NCBI GenBank assembly: GCA_905234555.1
Contig: CAJOHO010000002.1
Span: 16,685-80,684 of the forward strand
Source: an uncultured Bacteroidaceae bacterium
GTDB lineage: Bacteria > Bacteroidota > Bacteroidia > Bacteroidales > Bacteroidaceae
Length of the DNA stretch: 64,000 bases
Direction of reading: 5' to 3'
The translations under genes were made by a program, and so were the position numbers. The notes below the pieces were generated by a model. That model saw only the letters and a list, made by a program, of their open reading frames with translations, ran no database searches and was not told the DNA's origin. Positions 26,760-36,278 of the stretch are shown here, piece after piece. Position 1 is the first letter of the stretch. Every line of letters begins with the position of its first letter.

Positions 26760-29700
26760 ATGAAAAAGAAGTTATTGCTCTTTTCCATGTTGCTCCTGTT
26801 CATGGGAGTGAACATGCAGGCTCAGTCTATCGCTACCCAGCAGATGGACGAGCGGTTCAACAACGGAACCACGATGCCTTTCGGCTGGTTTGCTGAAGGC
26901 TGGATAGTTGAAGACGGTAAGGCCAAGTCGAAGGCCACCGAAGACTCTGATAATAATGGCATGCCCGGCATGGGCAATGTCAACCCTGGAGAAAATCCAA
27001 GCCAGGGACCCGCCGGTATGAACGGCATGTTTGGCGGCAACCGCCTCAGGACCTATATGCTCACTCCCCCCGTGTCTGTTCAGGCAGGCGAGAACCTGGT
27101 GTTCTCTGCCCGTAAACCCCAGAATGAGGGCTTCAGTTTCGACCTGAAGGCCATCATGGGCATGACCGACACCATATTCGTGGTAGAGCGCACGGTCTAT
27201 GGTAAGAACCAGTGGTTGCGTGTGGGTGAATATACGACGATACTGAATGACGAATCCCAGACGTTCACCATATCGGGCACGCCTGCGGGTGAATACCGCT
27301 TCCGTTTCGTGTCGTGTGTCGATGCCGAGGTTGACAGCATTGCGGGCTTCCACATTGACACCGAGGCCCCCGACCTGCTGGTGACGGTTGACAGTCTGCA
27401 TACGCGCTTTGTGGATTATAGCGTTTGTGCCGTTGACAGCACCAAGGAGTTCATCGTCATCAATACCGGTACGGGTACGCTGAACGTTAACATCACGTCA
27501 GACGACGCGGCGCTGTTCAGCGTCGATAGAAGCCAGCTCAGCATTAACGCTGGCGACTCTGCCAGGGTGAACGTCACGTTCCACTATGCCGCAGGCCAGA
27601 TTGGCAAGAACGAGGCCTTGCTCAGTTTCTGTCCTACCGACGAGCGAGTGGTGAATACCTATATTAATGTCGCTGCGGTCATCACCGACCCCGATGTGTG
27701 GGCTGTCGATTTCAACGACGACCAGCTTCCCTTGGGCTGCTATGGTGAAGGCTTTGTGGTGAAGGAAGGCGTGGCTACCCACTATAATCCCGATGGCGGC
27801 GGTATGGCTGCCATGGCTGCCATCTTTGGCGGTGGCGGTGCCAGCGACTGGTTCATGACACCCCCGCTATCCATTCAGGGTGTGAATGACGCTGTAGTCT
27901 TCTCGCTGAAGAACGGCGACGGCAGCTACAAGGGCCCCATCATCGACCCGCAGGCCAACGTGACCATCGAGAGAACCGTCTATGGCAGCAACCAGTGGGA
28001 GAAGGTGGATGCCTACCAGCTGAAGGACACGCTGTACCACACGAAGTGGATTGCCTGGATGCCGGCAGGCGACTACCGCTTCCGCTTCGTCTCTGGCGAC
28101 AGCCTTTGCATTGACAGCATTGCCGGCGGCCGCATCAACATGAATGCCCCCGACCTGCTGGTGCGCTATAATGGAAAAGCTACACAGACCGTGAACTACG
28201 GCATGGCCCGTGGCAGCCAGACCAAGACCTTCCAGCTCATCAATACGGGTACGTCGGTCTTGCAGCTCTATGCCATGTCGAGCGATCCTACGTTCTACAC
28301 CCTGAGTCAGCAGATGTTCAGCATTGCTCCTGGCGAGTCGGCCGATATTGACGTTACCTTCAATCACGACCCGGAGGCGCTGGGTGCCCACCAGGCAGCC
28401 CTCGTCTTGGTACCGACTAATTGCCAGATAGCCACGCAGATGGTCTATCTGTCAGCCTATATCACCTACGACGACGCTTGGTCGGAAGACTTTGAGCCAG
28501 AGTTCTTGGTCGAGGAAGGCGATGTCGTTGATTTGCCCATAGGCTGGAGCACCACCGGCTGGCAGATTACCAAGGGCGGTGGTATGGATATGATGGCCAT
28601 GATGGGCATGGGTGGCGCCGAGAAGACGTGGGCTCCCCATACCGACAGCGATGCCTACGAGCTCATCACCCCCAGTCTGCAGGCCAAGAAGGGCGACGTG
28701 CTTCGCTTCTATGCCGACATCAGCAGCGGGTGGCTCAACGTCTTCTACAAGCGTGACGTCGATCCGGACTGGACCTATCAGAACACCTATATTACTGCAG
28801 ACTCGCTGTACTTCATCGCACCGCTCTCGGGAGTCTATCAGCTGAAGTTTACCGGCAGCTCCGTATCGGTTGATGACTTCCTCGGTTTCCTGAGTCCTAT
28901 GGAGTGGGCATCCCTGCAGGACGACAGCTCGTTCGATGCTCAAAATGCTGAGGTCATAGAACACTTCACGGGCAGGATGGCAAACGTAGCATACGACCGC
29001 GTGCTCTCAGCAGAGCAGAAGGCTGACGGCACATTTATTCCCAAGGCCTACACACTCTGTCTGCCCTACGACTTCCGCTTCGGCGAGCTTGTAGAGCCTG
29101 GCAAGATAAAGTTCTACCAGCTCTCGTTCGTCGATGACTACTACAAGCAGTTCGTATTTACCGCCGTGCCCGATGTCGCCGAAGCAGGAAAAGCATACCT
29201 GGCTGTGGTAGAACAGGGCGATGTCAGCCTGAACGCCTTTAATGTGGAACTGATTAGCACAGAGCAGTCAGAGGACACAGAGGTCAACGACTACGGTGAA
29301 TGGTTCTTCAACGACAACCTGACGACGGTGGGCCAGTGGAGAGGCAACTTCAGCAGCATCAGCGCAACCGATGCCGACGGCATGAACATGTACTGTCTGC
29401 TGGAGGACGGCACATGGGCACGTTTCACCTCAGATGACAATGCCGGCGCCAGTCTTAAGCCCTTCCGCGCCTACTTCTTATCCGACGAACCAATCAATAC
29501 TCCTGCCGCAGCCCCGGCACAGACGCAGGACAACAACATTGGCACGAAGTACCGCACGCTGTTCAGCAACGCCGGAGTGGGTAACGTGAGCGATGGCAAC
29601 GTGCCTGATGCGTTTAACATCCTCTACGATGGCGACATCCCCAACCCGTCATCTACTCCCACCAGCATCGAGCCCACCATCCAGACCATCGATGCTGACG

Positions 29701-29798
29701 GCACCAGCCGCTACTTCGACCTCCAGGGCCGACAGCTTAACGGCAAGCCCAACAAGGGAATATATATCCAAGATGGAAAAAAGGTTGTGACTAAGTGA
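26760..29798 (+). CDS. Large secreted protein with three choice-of-anchor-J-like modules, ASH-like segments and a possible T9SS-type C-terminal domain
   Basis: Signal peptide; repeated W..GW / TPPLSIQ modules; C-terminus YFDLQGRQLNGKPNKGIYIQDGKKVVTK. Confidence 0.75.
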   Translation: MKKKLLLFSMLLLFMGVNMQAQSIATQQMDERFNNGTTMPFGWFAEGWIVEDGKAKSKATEDSDNNGMPGMGNVNPGENPSQGPAGMNGMFGGNRLRTYMLTPPVSVQAGENLVFSARKPQNEGFSFDLKAIMGMTDTIFVVERTVYGKNQWLRVGEYTTILNDESQTFTISGTPAGEYRFRFVSCVDAEVDSIAGFHIDTEAPDLLVTVDSLHTRFVDYSVCAVDSTKEFIVINTGTGTLNVNITSDDAALFSVDRSQLSINAGDSARVNVTFHYAAGQIGKNEALLSFCPTDERVVNTYINVAAVITDPDVWAVDFNDDQLPLGCYGEGFVVKEGVATHYNPDGGGMAAMAAIFGGGGASDWFMTPPLSIQGVNDAVVFSLKNGDGSYKGPIIDPQANVTIERTVYGSNQWEKVDAYQLKDTLYHTKWIAWMPAGDYRFRFVSGDSLCIDSIAGGRINMNAPDLLVRYNGKATQTVNYGMARGSQTKTFQLINTGTSVLQLYAMSSDPTFYTLSQQMFSIAPGESADIDVTFNHDPEALGAHQAALVLVPTNCQIATQMVYLSAYITYDDAWSEDFEPEFLVEEGDVVDLPIGWSTTGWQITKGGGMDMMAMMGMGGAEKTWAPHTDSDAYELITPSLQAKKGDVLRFYADISSGWLNVFYKRDVDPDWTYQNTYITADSLYFIAPLSGVYQLKFTGSSVSVDDFLGFLSPMEWASLQDDSSFDAQNAEVIEHFTGRMANVAYDRVLSAEQKADGTFIPKAYTLCLPYDFRFGELVEPGKIKFYQLSFVDDYYKQFVFTAVPDVAEAGKAYLAVVEQGDVSLNAFNVELISTEQSEDTEVNDYGEWFFNDNLTTVGQWRGNFSSISATDADGMNMYCLLEDGTWARFTSDDNAGASLKPFRAYFLSDEPINTPAAAPAQTQDNNIGTKYRTLFSNAGVGNVSDGNVPDAFNILYDGDIPNPSSTPTSIEPTIQTIDADGTSRYFDLQGRQLNGKPNKGIYIQDGKKVVTK

Positions 29799-29806
29799 GC
29801 ATAAAG

Positions 29807-29836
29807 TTGAGGAGACCATAGCATTGGCCTCCTCAA
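29807..29836 (+). terminator. Intrinsic terminator
   Basis: ttgaggagacca tagca ttggcctcctcaa. Confidence 0.75.
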
Positions 29837-29936
29837 TATTTAATTCATATTATGCAAGTTAAATAATTCAAAATAAATAATGATTCAAAAAAATTGTTCG
29901 TATCTTTGCAGACACAGTGCATAAAACAGTAAGAAT

Positions 29937-30170
29937 ATGACACAGATTGTTGTAAACGTATCCGACAGCAGCATTGTTCCTGGGCTTCGGAAAGTGCTGA
30001 GCCGCATTGGCGGTGTAGAGAAAGTGCAGGTGGTGAGGGAAAAACCAAGGAAGCCGTCTGCACGCCAGAGATTTCTTGGAGAACTGCGCCATGCGGTAGG
30101 GCAGGCCAAAGACTTCAAGGAGGGAAAAGTTGAATTTAGCACTTGGGAGGAAATGATGAATGAAATATGA
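29937..30170 (+). CDS. Putative type II antitoxin
   Basis: 77-aa ORF overlapping the RelE-like ORF; TATCTTTG promoter element upstream. Confidence 0.6.
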   Translation: MTQIVVNVSDSSIVPGLRKVLSRIGGVEKVQVVREKPRKPSARQRFLGELRHAVGQAKDFKEGKVEFSTWEEMMNEI

Positions 30171-30501
30171 CTTTCGCCCATCTCCTGATTTCATCAAGGG
30201 TGTCAAAGCCTTGGCAAAACGCTATCCGTCGCTGAAGACAGACTTGCAGGAATTGCGCAACAGCCTGGAACAAAACCCTGAGCAAGGCATAGACTTGGGC
30301 GGTGGCTTGCGCAAGGTGCGACTGAATATCCGTAGCAAGGGCCGTGGTAAGGCTGGCGGTGCAAGAGTTATCACCTTCAACATTATTATTTCAAAGAGCG
30401 ATATGGTGATAGCATTGGTATATATCTACGACAAGGCAGACGCATCAAGTGTTAAGAACGATGTTATGCGCAGCATTGTAAAAGAAATGGGATTGCTATG
30501 A
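30160..30501 (+). CDS. RelE/ParE-superfamily toxin-like protein
   Basis: 113 aa; PDFIKGVKALAKRYPSLKTDLQEL...GGGLRKVRLNIRSKGRGKAGGARVITF...LVYIYDKAD. Confidence 0.7.
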   Translation: MKYDFRPSPDFIKGVKALAKRYPSLKTDLQELRNSLEQNPEQGIDLGGGLRKVRLNIRSKGRGKAGGARVITFNIIISKSDMVIALVYIYDKADASSVKNDVMRSIVKEMGLL

Positions 30502-30667
30502 CGTCCTACAGATATGTCATGTACTGGTTCTGACACACCGTTCTCATCTGTCCCCCTCCCACAACATCTTCACGCTATGAATCTAAATTTTTCTTGATAT
30601 ATACGTCGATTTTCTTGGATTCTTGAAAGTTTTTTTGTACCTTTGCAGCAGTAAAACAGTCAAAGTT

Positions 30668-31321
30668 ATGCCAAGAAAGAAGAGAGGCCTACCGTATAAG
30701 TTGCTGCCCCGTCCCACAAAGGACGAAAACGGACAGCCCTTGCTCTATGCCCGTCCGGCCATAGACATTAGGTATCCCATGGGCTTTCTTGATGACTTCT
30801 GCCACGACCATCGTGGCATGCATTCCGGTGAACTGACGCGTGCTTTTGAGTGTTTTCTCGACGTTGCAGCCATCCACATGAAGAAAGGTGAGCGCATAGA
30901 CACGCCCATAGGCAGTTTTGCGGTGAAGCTTCGTCTTGATGGCGACTACTCTGACCCCAAGAAGGTGAAGACAAAGAATGTACAGTATGCTGGCATAGAG
31001 TTCATTCCGTCCAAAGACTTTGTCAAGGCCTTGGAAAGCCAGCTGAAAGAAGGTTTCGTCTATAGGCCCGACCGTGTTCATACTAAATCGATGCAGACGC
31101 TGCGCGAAGAGGGCACCATCGATGAGGCCCTGCAGAAGTGCTTAGAGCGTAGAAACTTCACTATCCACACGTTCTGCTATTACAGCGATATGAAATACTC
31201 TACTGCCAGAGATTATCTGAACAAGCTCTGCAAAGGCGATCCGCCACTGTTGCAGAAAAGAAAATTCGGCACCTCGATGCTCTTCTCACCCTATCGTGAA
31301 AAAGAAGAGGAAAAAAAGTAG
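30668..31321 (+). CDS. HU/IHF-like DNA-binding protein with a C-terminal helical extension
   Basis: HU-like fold pattern with R/K-rich N-terminus; TACCTTTG promoter element at ~30638. Confidence 0.6.
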   Translation: MPRKKRGLPYKLLPRPTKDENGQPLLYARPAIDIRYPMGFLDDFCHDHRGMHSGELTRAFECFLDVAAIHMKKGERIDTPIGSFAVKLRLDGDYSDPKKVKTKNVQYAGIEFIPSKDFVKALESQLKEGFVYRPDRVHTKSMQTLREEGTIDEALQKCLERRNFTIHTFCYYSDMKYSTARDYLNKLCKGDPPLLQKRKFGTSMLFSPYREKEEEKK

Positions 31322-31324
31322 GAA

Positions 31325-31412
31325 CACGCCGCCCGCCGCTTGATTGAGCGCCGCCCGCCGTCCAATCAGACGGCGGGCGGCGCTATATTGGACGGCGCCC
31401 GCCGTCTTCTTA
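31325..31412. repeat. Four GC-rich 22-bp units (16+6) including a perfect 16-bp-stem hairpin
   Basis: CACGCCGCCCGCCGCT-TGATTG / AGCGCCGCCCGCCGTC-CAATCA / GACGGCGGGCGGCGCT-ATATTG / GACGGCGCCCGCCGTC-TTCTTA. Confidence 0.85.
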
Positions 31413-31417
31413 CGAAA

Positions 31418-31527
31418 CGGCACCTCCTTCCCTATAAGGCGGCACCTTCTCCCCTCCCATCCCGCCACTTCGCCCCTGCCTATCGCCACCTTTGTTTCTT
31501 TCGTCCCGCCACTTCGTCTCCCAAAGT
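31418..31527. repeat. Five further degenerate 22-bp units
   Basis: CGGCACCTCCTTCCCT-ATAAGG / CGGCACCTTCTCCCCT-CCCATC / CCGCCACTTCGCCCCT-GCCTAT / CGCCACCTTTGTTTCT-TTCGTC / CCGCCACTTCGTCTCC-CAAAGT. Confidence 0.75.
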
Positions 31528-31551
31528 CAGCATCTATCGCTTTGAAACATA

Positions 31552-31579
31552 ATATGACAGATACTAGGTATTGTCATAT
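31552..31579. other. Hairpin between the 22-bp array and the tracrRNA terminator
   Basis: ATATGACA(G)ATAC tag GTATTGTCATAT, 12-bp stem with one bulge. Confidence 0.6.
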
Positions 31580-31599
31580 ATTCAACCCATATTGCTGAC

Positions 31600-31685
31600 A
31601 ACAAAAACTCCCACCGAAGCGGGAGTATAGGTTTTACCCTTCGGCCACTACGGCCTTATTGTGATAAGATGTAGGAAATCTTACT
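31600..31685 (-). ncRNA. tracrRNA of the type II-C CRISPR-Cas9 system
   Basis: Anti-repeat 31659-31677 (ttgtgataagatgtaggaa) is 16/19 identical to repeat 5' half; then GGCC-GTAGT-GGCC stem and terminator CTCCCGCTTCGGTGGGAGTTTTT (31625-31603). Confidence 0.85.
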
Positions 31686-31689
31686 GGTG

Positions 31690-31720
31690 CAAAATTACAA
31701 ATTTATTTGGTGATATCAAA
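31690..31720 (-). promoter_or_regulatory. tracrRNA promoter, Bacteroidetes type
   Basis: Minus strand TTTG (31720-31717), 19 nt, TAATTTTG (31697-31690). Confidence 0.7.
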
Positions 31721-31737
31721 ATTTTTTTGTACTTTTA
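31706..31737 (+). promoter_or_regulatory. cas9 promoter overlapping the divergent tracrRNA promoter
   Basis: TTTG (31706-31709), 20 nt, TACTTTTA (31730-31737). Confidence 0.6.
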
Positions 31738-31764
31738 CCGCAAATTTAACTAAAAACTTTGTTT

Positions 31765-34700
31765 ATGGAACGAATACTAGGTATAGACACAGGTACAAAC
31801 AGTCTTGGATGGGCTATTGTTGATAAGGAAGATGGTATAACTACTTTGGTCGCAAAAGGAACAAATATCTTTGCCGAAGGTGTAAAAATGGATCAAGGGA
31901 AGGAGTTGTCAAAGGCTGCAGAGAGAACAGACCATCGAGCCTTGAGACGCATTTACTGGCGCAGAAAGGTGAGAAAGATTCGTCTGCTGACAGTCTTGAT
32001 GGAGAATGGATTGTGTCCGCTTGTAACAAAGGAAGATTTGCGCAAGTGGAGATTGAAGGGAGAATATCCCATGAGCGAAGAGTTTATAAACTGGCAGCGA
32101 ACAGAGGATAAGGAGAATGTTAACCCTTATCGTTTTCGTTTTATCTGTCTGACACAAAAACTCGATATGAGCGATGCAACTCAGCGACACATACTCGGAC
32201 GTGCTCTTTATCATTTAAATCAGCGTAGAGGTTTCCTAAGCAATCGTAAAGATACAACACAAGAGTCAGAAGGCACCGTTAGTCAAGACATTGACAAGCT
32301 GTCGGAGTCGATAGAAGCGAGCGGTTGCAAATATCTGGGAGAATACTTCTTTCATCTCTATGAGCGCGGAGAGAAAATAAGAAGTCATTACACTTCACGT
32401 AAGGACCATTACATGAAAGAGTTTCTTGCAATTTGTGAAATGCAGGAACTTGATGAGAGTTTGGTGGGCAAACTAAGGAAAGCCATATTCTTTCAACGAC
32501 CTTTGAAGTCTCAGAAGGGATTGGTTGGCAAATGTACTTTCGAAAAGAACAAGAGTCGCTGTCCGGTTTCGCATCCGTTGTTCGAGGAGTTTCGCATGTA
32601 TCAGTTCCTTAACAGTGTCAAGGTAGCTGTTAGTACATTATATGAAAGTGGGGAGCGCTTCCTTACCGAGGAAGAGAAACAAAAGGCCATTCCGATGTTC
32701 CTTCGCAAGTCTAAACAGAAGTTTGTTTTCGAGGACATAGCCAAGGCCGTTGCAGGCAAGAACAACTATTGTGGTATGCACGATGCTGAACAGAAGGCTT
32801 ACCGATTCAATTATACTTTGGATACTAGTGTCTCTGGCTGTCCTGTGCTGGCGGGTCTGACCGATATCTTCGGAGGAAATTGGCTTGATGCCGTTTGTGA
32901 AGTTTATACCAAGGGTGAGGGAAAGAGTCGCTATGAGGTAATGAACGATATATGGCATGTGCTGTTTTCTTTCGATGATAACGACAGGTTGAAGGAATTT
33001 GCTATGGCTCGTCTTCAGTTGTCAGAGGAAGATGCATCGAAATTCTGCAAGATTCATATCGCATCCGACTATGCCTCACTCAGTCTGAAAGCCATTCGCA
33101 AAATTCTTCCGTTCATGAAGAATTACGGACTGATATATTCCAAGGCAGTTTTCCTGGCCAACCTTGGAGAAGTCGTGCCTCGATACATTTGGGAATTAAA
33201 AGAAACGCGAGATGCACTTGTGGAGAACGTTATCAACGTAATGAATAATCTACAGAACGTTCATGATACAGCCACACTCGAAGAATGTGTAAAAGGGTAT
33301 CTAAAGGATAGGTATAACGTAGATGACAAATCACTCGAAAAGCTCTATCATCCCTCAATGATTGACCCTTATCCACGTCAGAAACCCAACGACGATGGTA
33401 TTTATCAATTGGGCTCTCCACGTATTAGTAGTGTTAAGAATCCAATGGCTATGCATTCGATGTTCAGACTGCGCAAGGTGGTGAATCTCTTGCTTAAGAA
33501 TGGATATATAGACGAGGACACTAAGGTGCATATTGAATTCTCACGCGATCTCAATGATGCTAACAAGCGCAAAGCCATACAACGATGGAATAAAGACAAC
33601 GAAAACAATAGGAACAAGTGTAGGGAAGAGATAAAAAAACTCTACAAGGAACATTGTGGAAAAGATATTGAACCCTCTGATACGGATATTTTGAAGTATC
33701 AACTCTGGGAAGAGCAAAACCATATCTGTGTCTATACCGGAGACACCATCTGTATCTGTGATTTCCTTGGTGAGAACCCTGCCTATGACATCGAACACAC
33801 CATTCCGAGAAGCGTTGGCGGAGATACCACCAAAGAGAATCTTACGTTGTGTAGCAGTAAATTTAATCGTGAAACAAAAAAGACAAAGAAGCCTTCGGAC
33901 CTCGCAAACCATGAGGAGATTCTTCAGCGCATTGAGCATTGGAAAGACAACTACGTAGAACTGGATAAGAGAATTCGCTCGCTGAAGAGAAAAACGGCTG
34001 CCAACAAGGAACAGAAAGACCAAAACATACAGAATCGCCACTATCTGAAGTTGCAACGCGACTATTGGCTTGGAAAGTATAAACGTTTTACGATGACAGA
34101 GATTCCCGAAGGATTCTCTCGTCGTCAGGGAACAGACATTAGCGTAATCTCTCGCTTCGCACGAATGTATCTGAAGTCAGTCTTCAAACAGGTGTATATT
34201 GTTAAAGGCATCGCCACCTCGGATTTTCGAAAGATATGGGGCATTCAAAATGTCTATGAGAAGAAAAAACGTGACAATCACGTCCACCATTGTATTGATG
34301 CCATCACCATTGCATGCATAGACAAGGGTGAGTATGATAAACTTGCCCAATACTATCACGATGAGGAAAACCACAAGTGGTATGGATACGACAAAGCGGA
34401 CTTCCCAAAGCCATGGCCAACTTTTGTTGAAGATGTCAAGAAAGTACAAGACGAACTCCTTGTGGCACATTACTCAAAAGACAATATGCCCAAACAGTCG
34501 AAACGCAATGTTAGAAATCGAGACGGCAAGATATTAAGAAACAGTCGTGGAGAAAAAGTGCAGATGCGAGGAGATACGGCACGTGGTTCGCTCCATAAGG
34601 ATACTTATTATGGAGCGATTAAAAGAGATGATGAAATAAAGTATGTAGTAAGAAAATCTGTATCTTCACTTTCGGATGCAGACATTGAGAATATTGTTGA

Positions 34701-35394
34701 CGAGGCTGTAAAAGAAATAATAAAAACTGCCATTCTGCTTCATGGAAGTTTGAAGAATGCGGTAGAAAAAGGTCTTTGGATGAATGAGAGCAAAGGTATT
34801 AAAATAAATAAGGTAAGGTGCTTTGTAAGTAAAGCTCCGATTATTATTACTTCTCATCGCGACCTGTCCAGAAAGGAATATAAACAAAACCTACTTGCAT
34901 GGAATGACAGCAACTATCTTGTTGCAATCTATATTGGCAAAAATGAGAAGGGGAAAGAAGACCGAGAGTTTGAAGAGATAAACCTACTTAATGCCGCAAG
35001 GTATTATAGAAGAAGTAATGAAAGAGATACGACAGGAGATCCCATTGTACCAATAAAGAGTCAGAAAGGATATCCGTTGGTTTATAAATTGTCAATAGGT
35101 ACAATGGTACTCCTCTATGATAACAACCCAGAAGAAATTTGGGAAATGGATAGAGCTAACCTTCAAAAGCGTCTATATGTCATCAATGCGTTGTCTTTGA
35201 CGGATGGCAGAATGATGTTGATGCATCATCAGGAAGCACGCCAAGCTACAGAGGCAAAAAAAGAAATGGGCGCATATTCGTATGATGGAAACTTAAAGCC
35301 TGTTCTACGTATTACGTTCAATAGATTCAAGGCTCTTGTTCAAGGTGTAGATTTTGAGATTAACGATTTAGGTGAGATAAGGAGGTTGATATGA
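31765..35394 (+). CDS. cas9: Type II-C CRISPR-associated endonuclease Cas9 (1209 aa)
   Basis: RuvC-I (ILGIDTGTNSLGWAI), Arg-rich bridge helix, RuvC-II (VHIEFSRDLN), HNH (YDIEHTIPRSVGGDTTKENLTLCSSKFNRE), RuvC-III (HHCIDAITIACID). Confidence 0.98.
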   Translation: MERILGIDTGTNSLGWAIVDKEDGITTLVAKGTNIFAEGVKMDQGKELSKAAERTDHRALRRIYWRRKVRKIRLLTVLMENGLCPLVTKEDLRKWRLKGEYPMSEEFINWQRTEDKENVNPYRFRFICLTQKLDMSDATQRHILGRALYHLNQRRGFLSNRKDTTQESEGTVSQDIDKLSESIEASGCKYLGEYFFHLYERGEKIRSHYTSRKDHYMKEFLAICEMQELDESLVGKLRKAIFFQRPLKSQKGLVGKCTFEKNKSRCPVSHPLFEEFRMYQFLNSVKVAVSTLYESGERFLTEEEKQKAIPMFLRKSKQKFVFEDIAKAVAGKNNYCGMHDAEQKAYRFNYTLDTSVSGCPVLAGLTDIFGGNWLDAVCEVYTKGEGKSRYEVMNDIWHVLFSFDDNDRLKEFAMARLQLSEEDASKFCKIHIASDYASLSLKAIRKILPFMKNYGLIYSKAVFLANLGEVVPRYIWELKETRDALVENVINVMNNLQNVHDTATLEECVKGYLKDRYNVDDKSLEKLYHPSMIDPYPRQKPNDDGIYQLGSPRISSVKNPMAMHSMFRLRKVVNLLLKNGYIDEDTKVHIEFSRDLNDANKRKAIQRWNKDNENNRNKCREEIKKLYKEHCGKDIEPSDTDILKYQLWEEQNHICVYTGDTICICDFLGENPAYDIEHTIPRSVGGDTTKENLTLCSSKFNRETKKTKKPSDLANHEEILQRIEHWKDNYVELDKRIRSLKRKTAANKEQKDQNIQNRHYLKLQRDYWLGKYKRFTMTEIPEGFSRRQGTDISVISRFARMYLKSVFKQVYIVKGIATSDFRKIWGIQNVYEKKKRDNHVHHCIDAITIACIDKGEYDKLAQYYHDEENHKWYGYDKADFPKPWPTFVEDVKKVQDELLVAHYSKDNMPKQSKRNVRNRDGKILRNSRGEKVQMRGDTARGSLHKDTYYGAIKRDDEIKYVVRKSVSSLSDADIENIVDEAVKEIIKTAILLHGSLKNAVEKGLWMNESKGIKINKVRCFVSKAPIIITSHRDLSRKEYKQNLLAWNDSNYLVAIYIGKNEKGKEDREFEEINLLNAARYYRRSNERDTTGDPIVPIKSQKGYPLVYKLSIGTMVLLYDNNPEEIWEMDRANLQKRLYVINALSLTDGRMMLMHHQEARQATEAKKEMGAYSYDGNLKPVLRITFNRFKALVQGVDFEINDLGEIRRLI

Positions 35395-36278
35395 TTAAGC
35401 AAACATTGATGTTTACGTCTCCTGTATCTTTGTCTTTGAAGGACCATCAAATCGTCATCACATTCAAGGACAATAAGGATTCTGTAACCCGCCCGATAGA
35501 AGATATCGGCTTCGTTGTCATAGAAAATCCGCAAGTAAGCATATCCGTGCCATTGCTCAATGAATTGGCTGATAACAACGTGTCTGTTATCTTCTGCGAC
35601 AAAAAGCAGATGCCCCGAACAATGCTGATGACGCTGGAAGGCAACACTACTCAGCAGGAAAGCTACAAGTACCAAATGGAAGCTTCTGCTCCTTTGAAGA
35701 AGAACGTCTGGAAACAATTGGTGGAATGCAAAATCAGGAATCAGGCTCTTTTGTTGAATTCATTAGGAAAAAACGGTGATGCATTGAAACCTTATTATAT
35801 GAATGTGAAGTCAGGTGATACCGATAATCGAGAAGGAGCTGCTGCGCGGGAATACTGGAGCAGAATATTTTACGATGGTTTCAAAAGAGAACGGGAAGGG
35901 GAGTCGCCAAATAACCTGCTGAACTATGGTTATACTATTCTAAGAGCAGCAGTTGCTCGTGCATTGATTGGCTCTGGGCTTTATCCAGCCTTTGGTGTGT
36001 TTCATCGTAACCGTTATAATGCATTCCCGTTAGCTGATGATGTAATGGAACCATATCGGCCTTTCGTTGATGAAATTGTGTATCATTTATATTACGATGG
36101 GGCTGTCAGCGAGCTGGACAGTCAGTCGAAAGGAAAACTCTTGAGGGTGTTGTTCTCAGACGTGAGAATGGGAAAAGTAACACGTCCCTTGGAGAATGCG
36201 CTGTCATTGACCACAGCGTCACTACTGAGGATGTATAAGGGAGAAACAGATAAATTGTCATTGCCTATGATAACATGA
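35391..36278 (+). CDS. cas1: CRISPR-associated endonuclease Cas1
   Basis: ATGA overlap with cas9; type II Cas1 motifs (LNYGYTILRAAVARALIGSGLYPAFGVFHRN, MEPYRPFVDE). Confidence 0.97.
   Translation: MIKQTLMFTSPVSLSLKDHQIVITFKDNKDSVTRPIEDIGFVVIENPQVSISVPLLNELADNNVSVIFCDKKQMPRTMLMTLEGNTTQQESYKYQMEASAPLKKNVWKQLVECKIRNQALLLNSLGKNGDALKPYYMNVKSGDTDNREGAAAREYWSRIFYDGFKREREGESPNNLLNYGYTILRAAVARALIGSGLYPAFGVFHRNRYNAFPLADDVMEPYRPFVDEIVYHLYYDGAVSELDSQSKGKLLRVLFSDVRMGKVTRPLENALSLTTASLLRMYKGETDKLSLPMIT

Noticed and set aside
31325-31527. 22-bp array as a second CRISPR or as coding ORFs (70-84 aa)
   Set aside because: Units too short, cores diverge and one is inverted; ORFs are low-complexity Pro/Arg/Ala with no start context.
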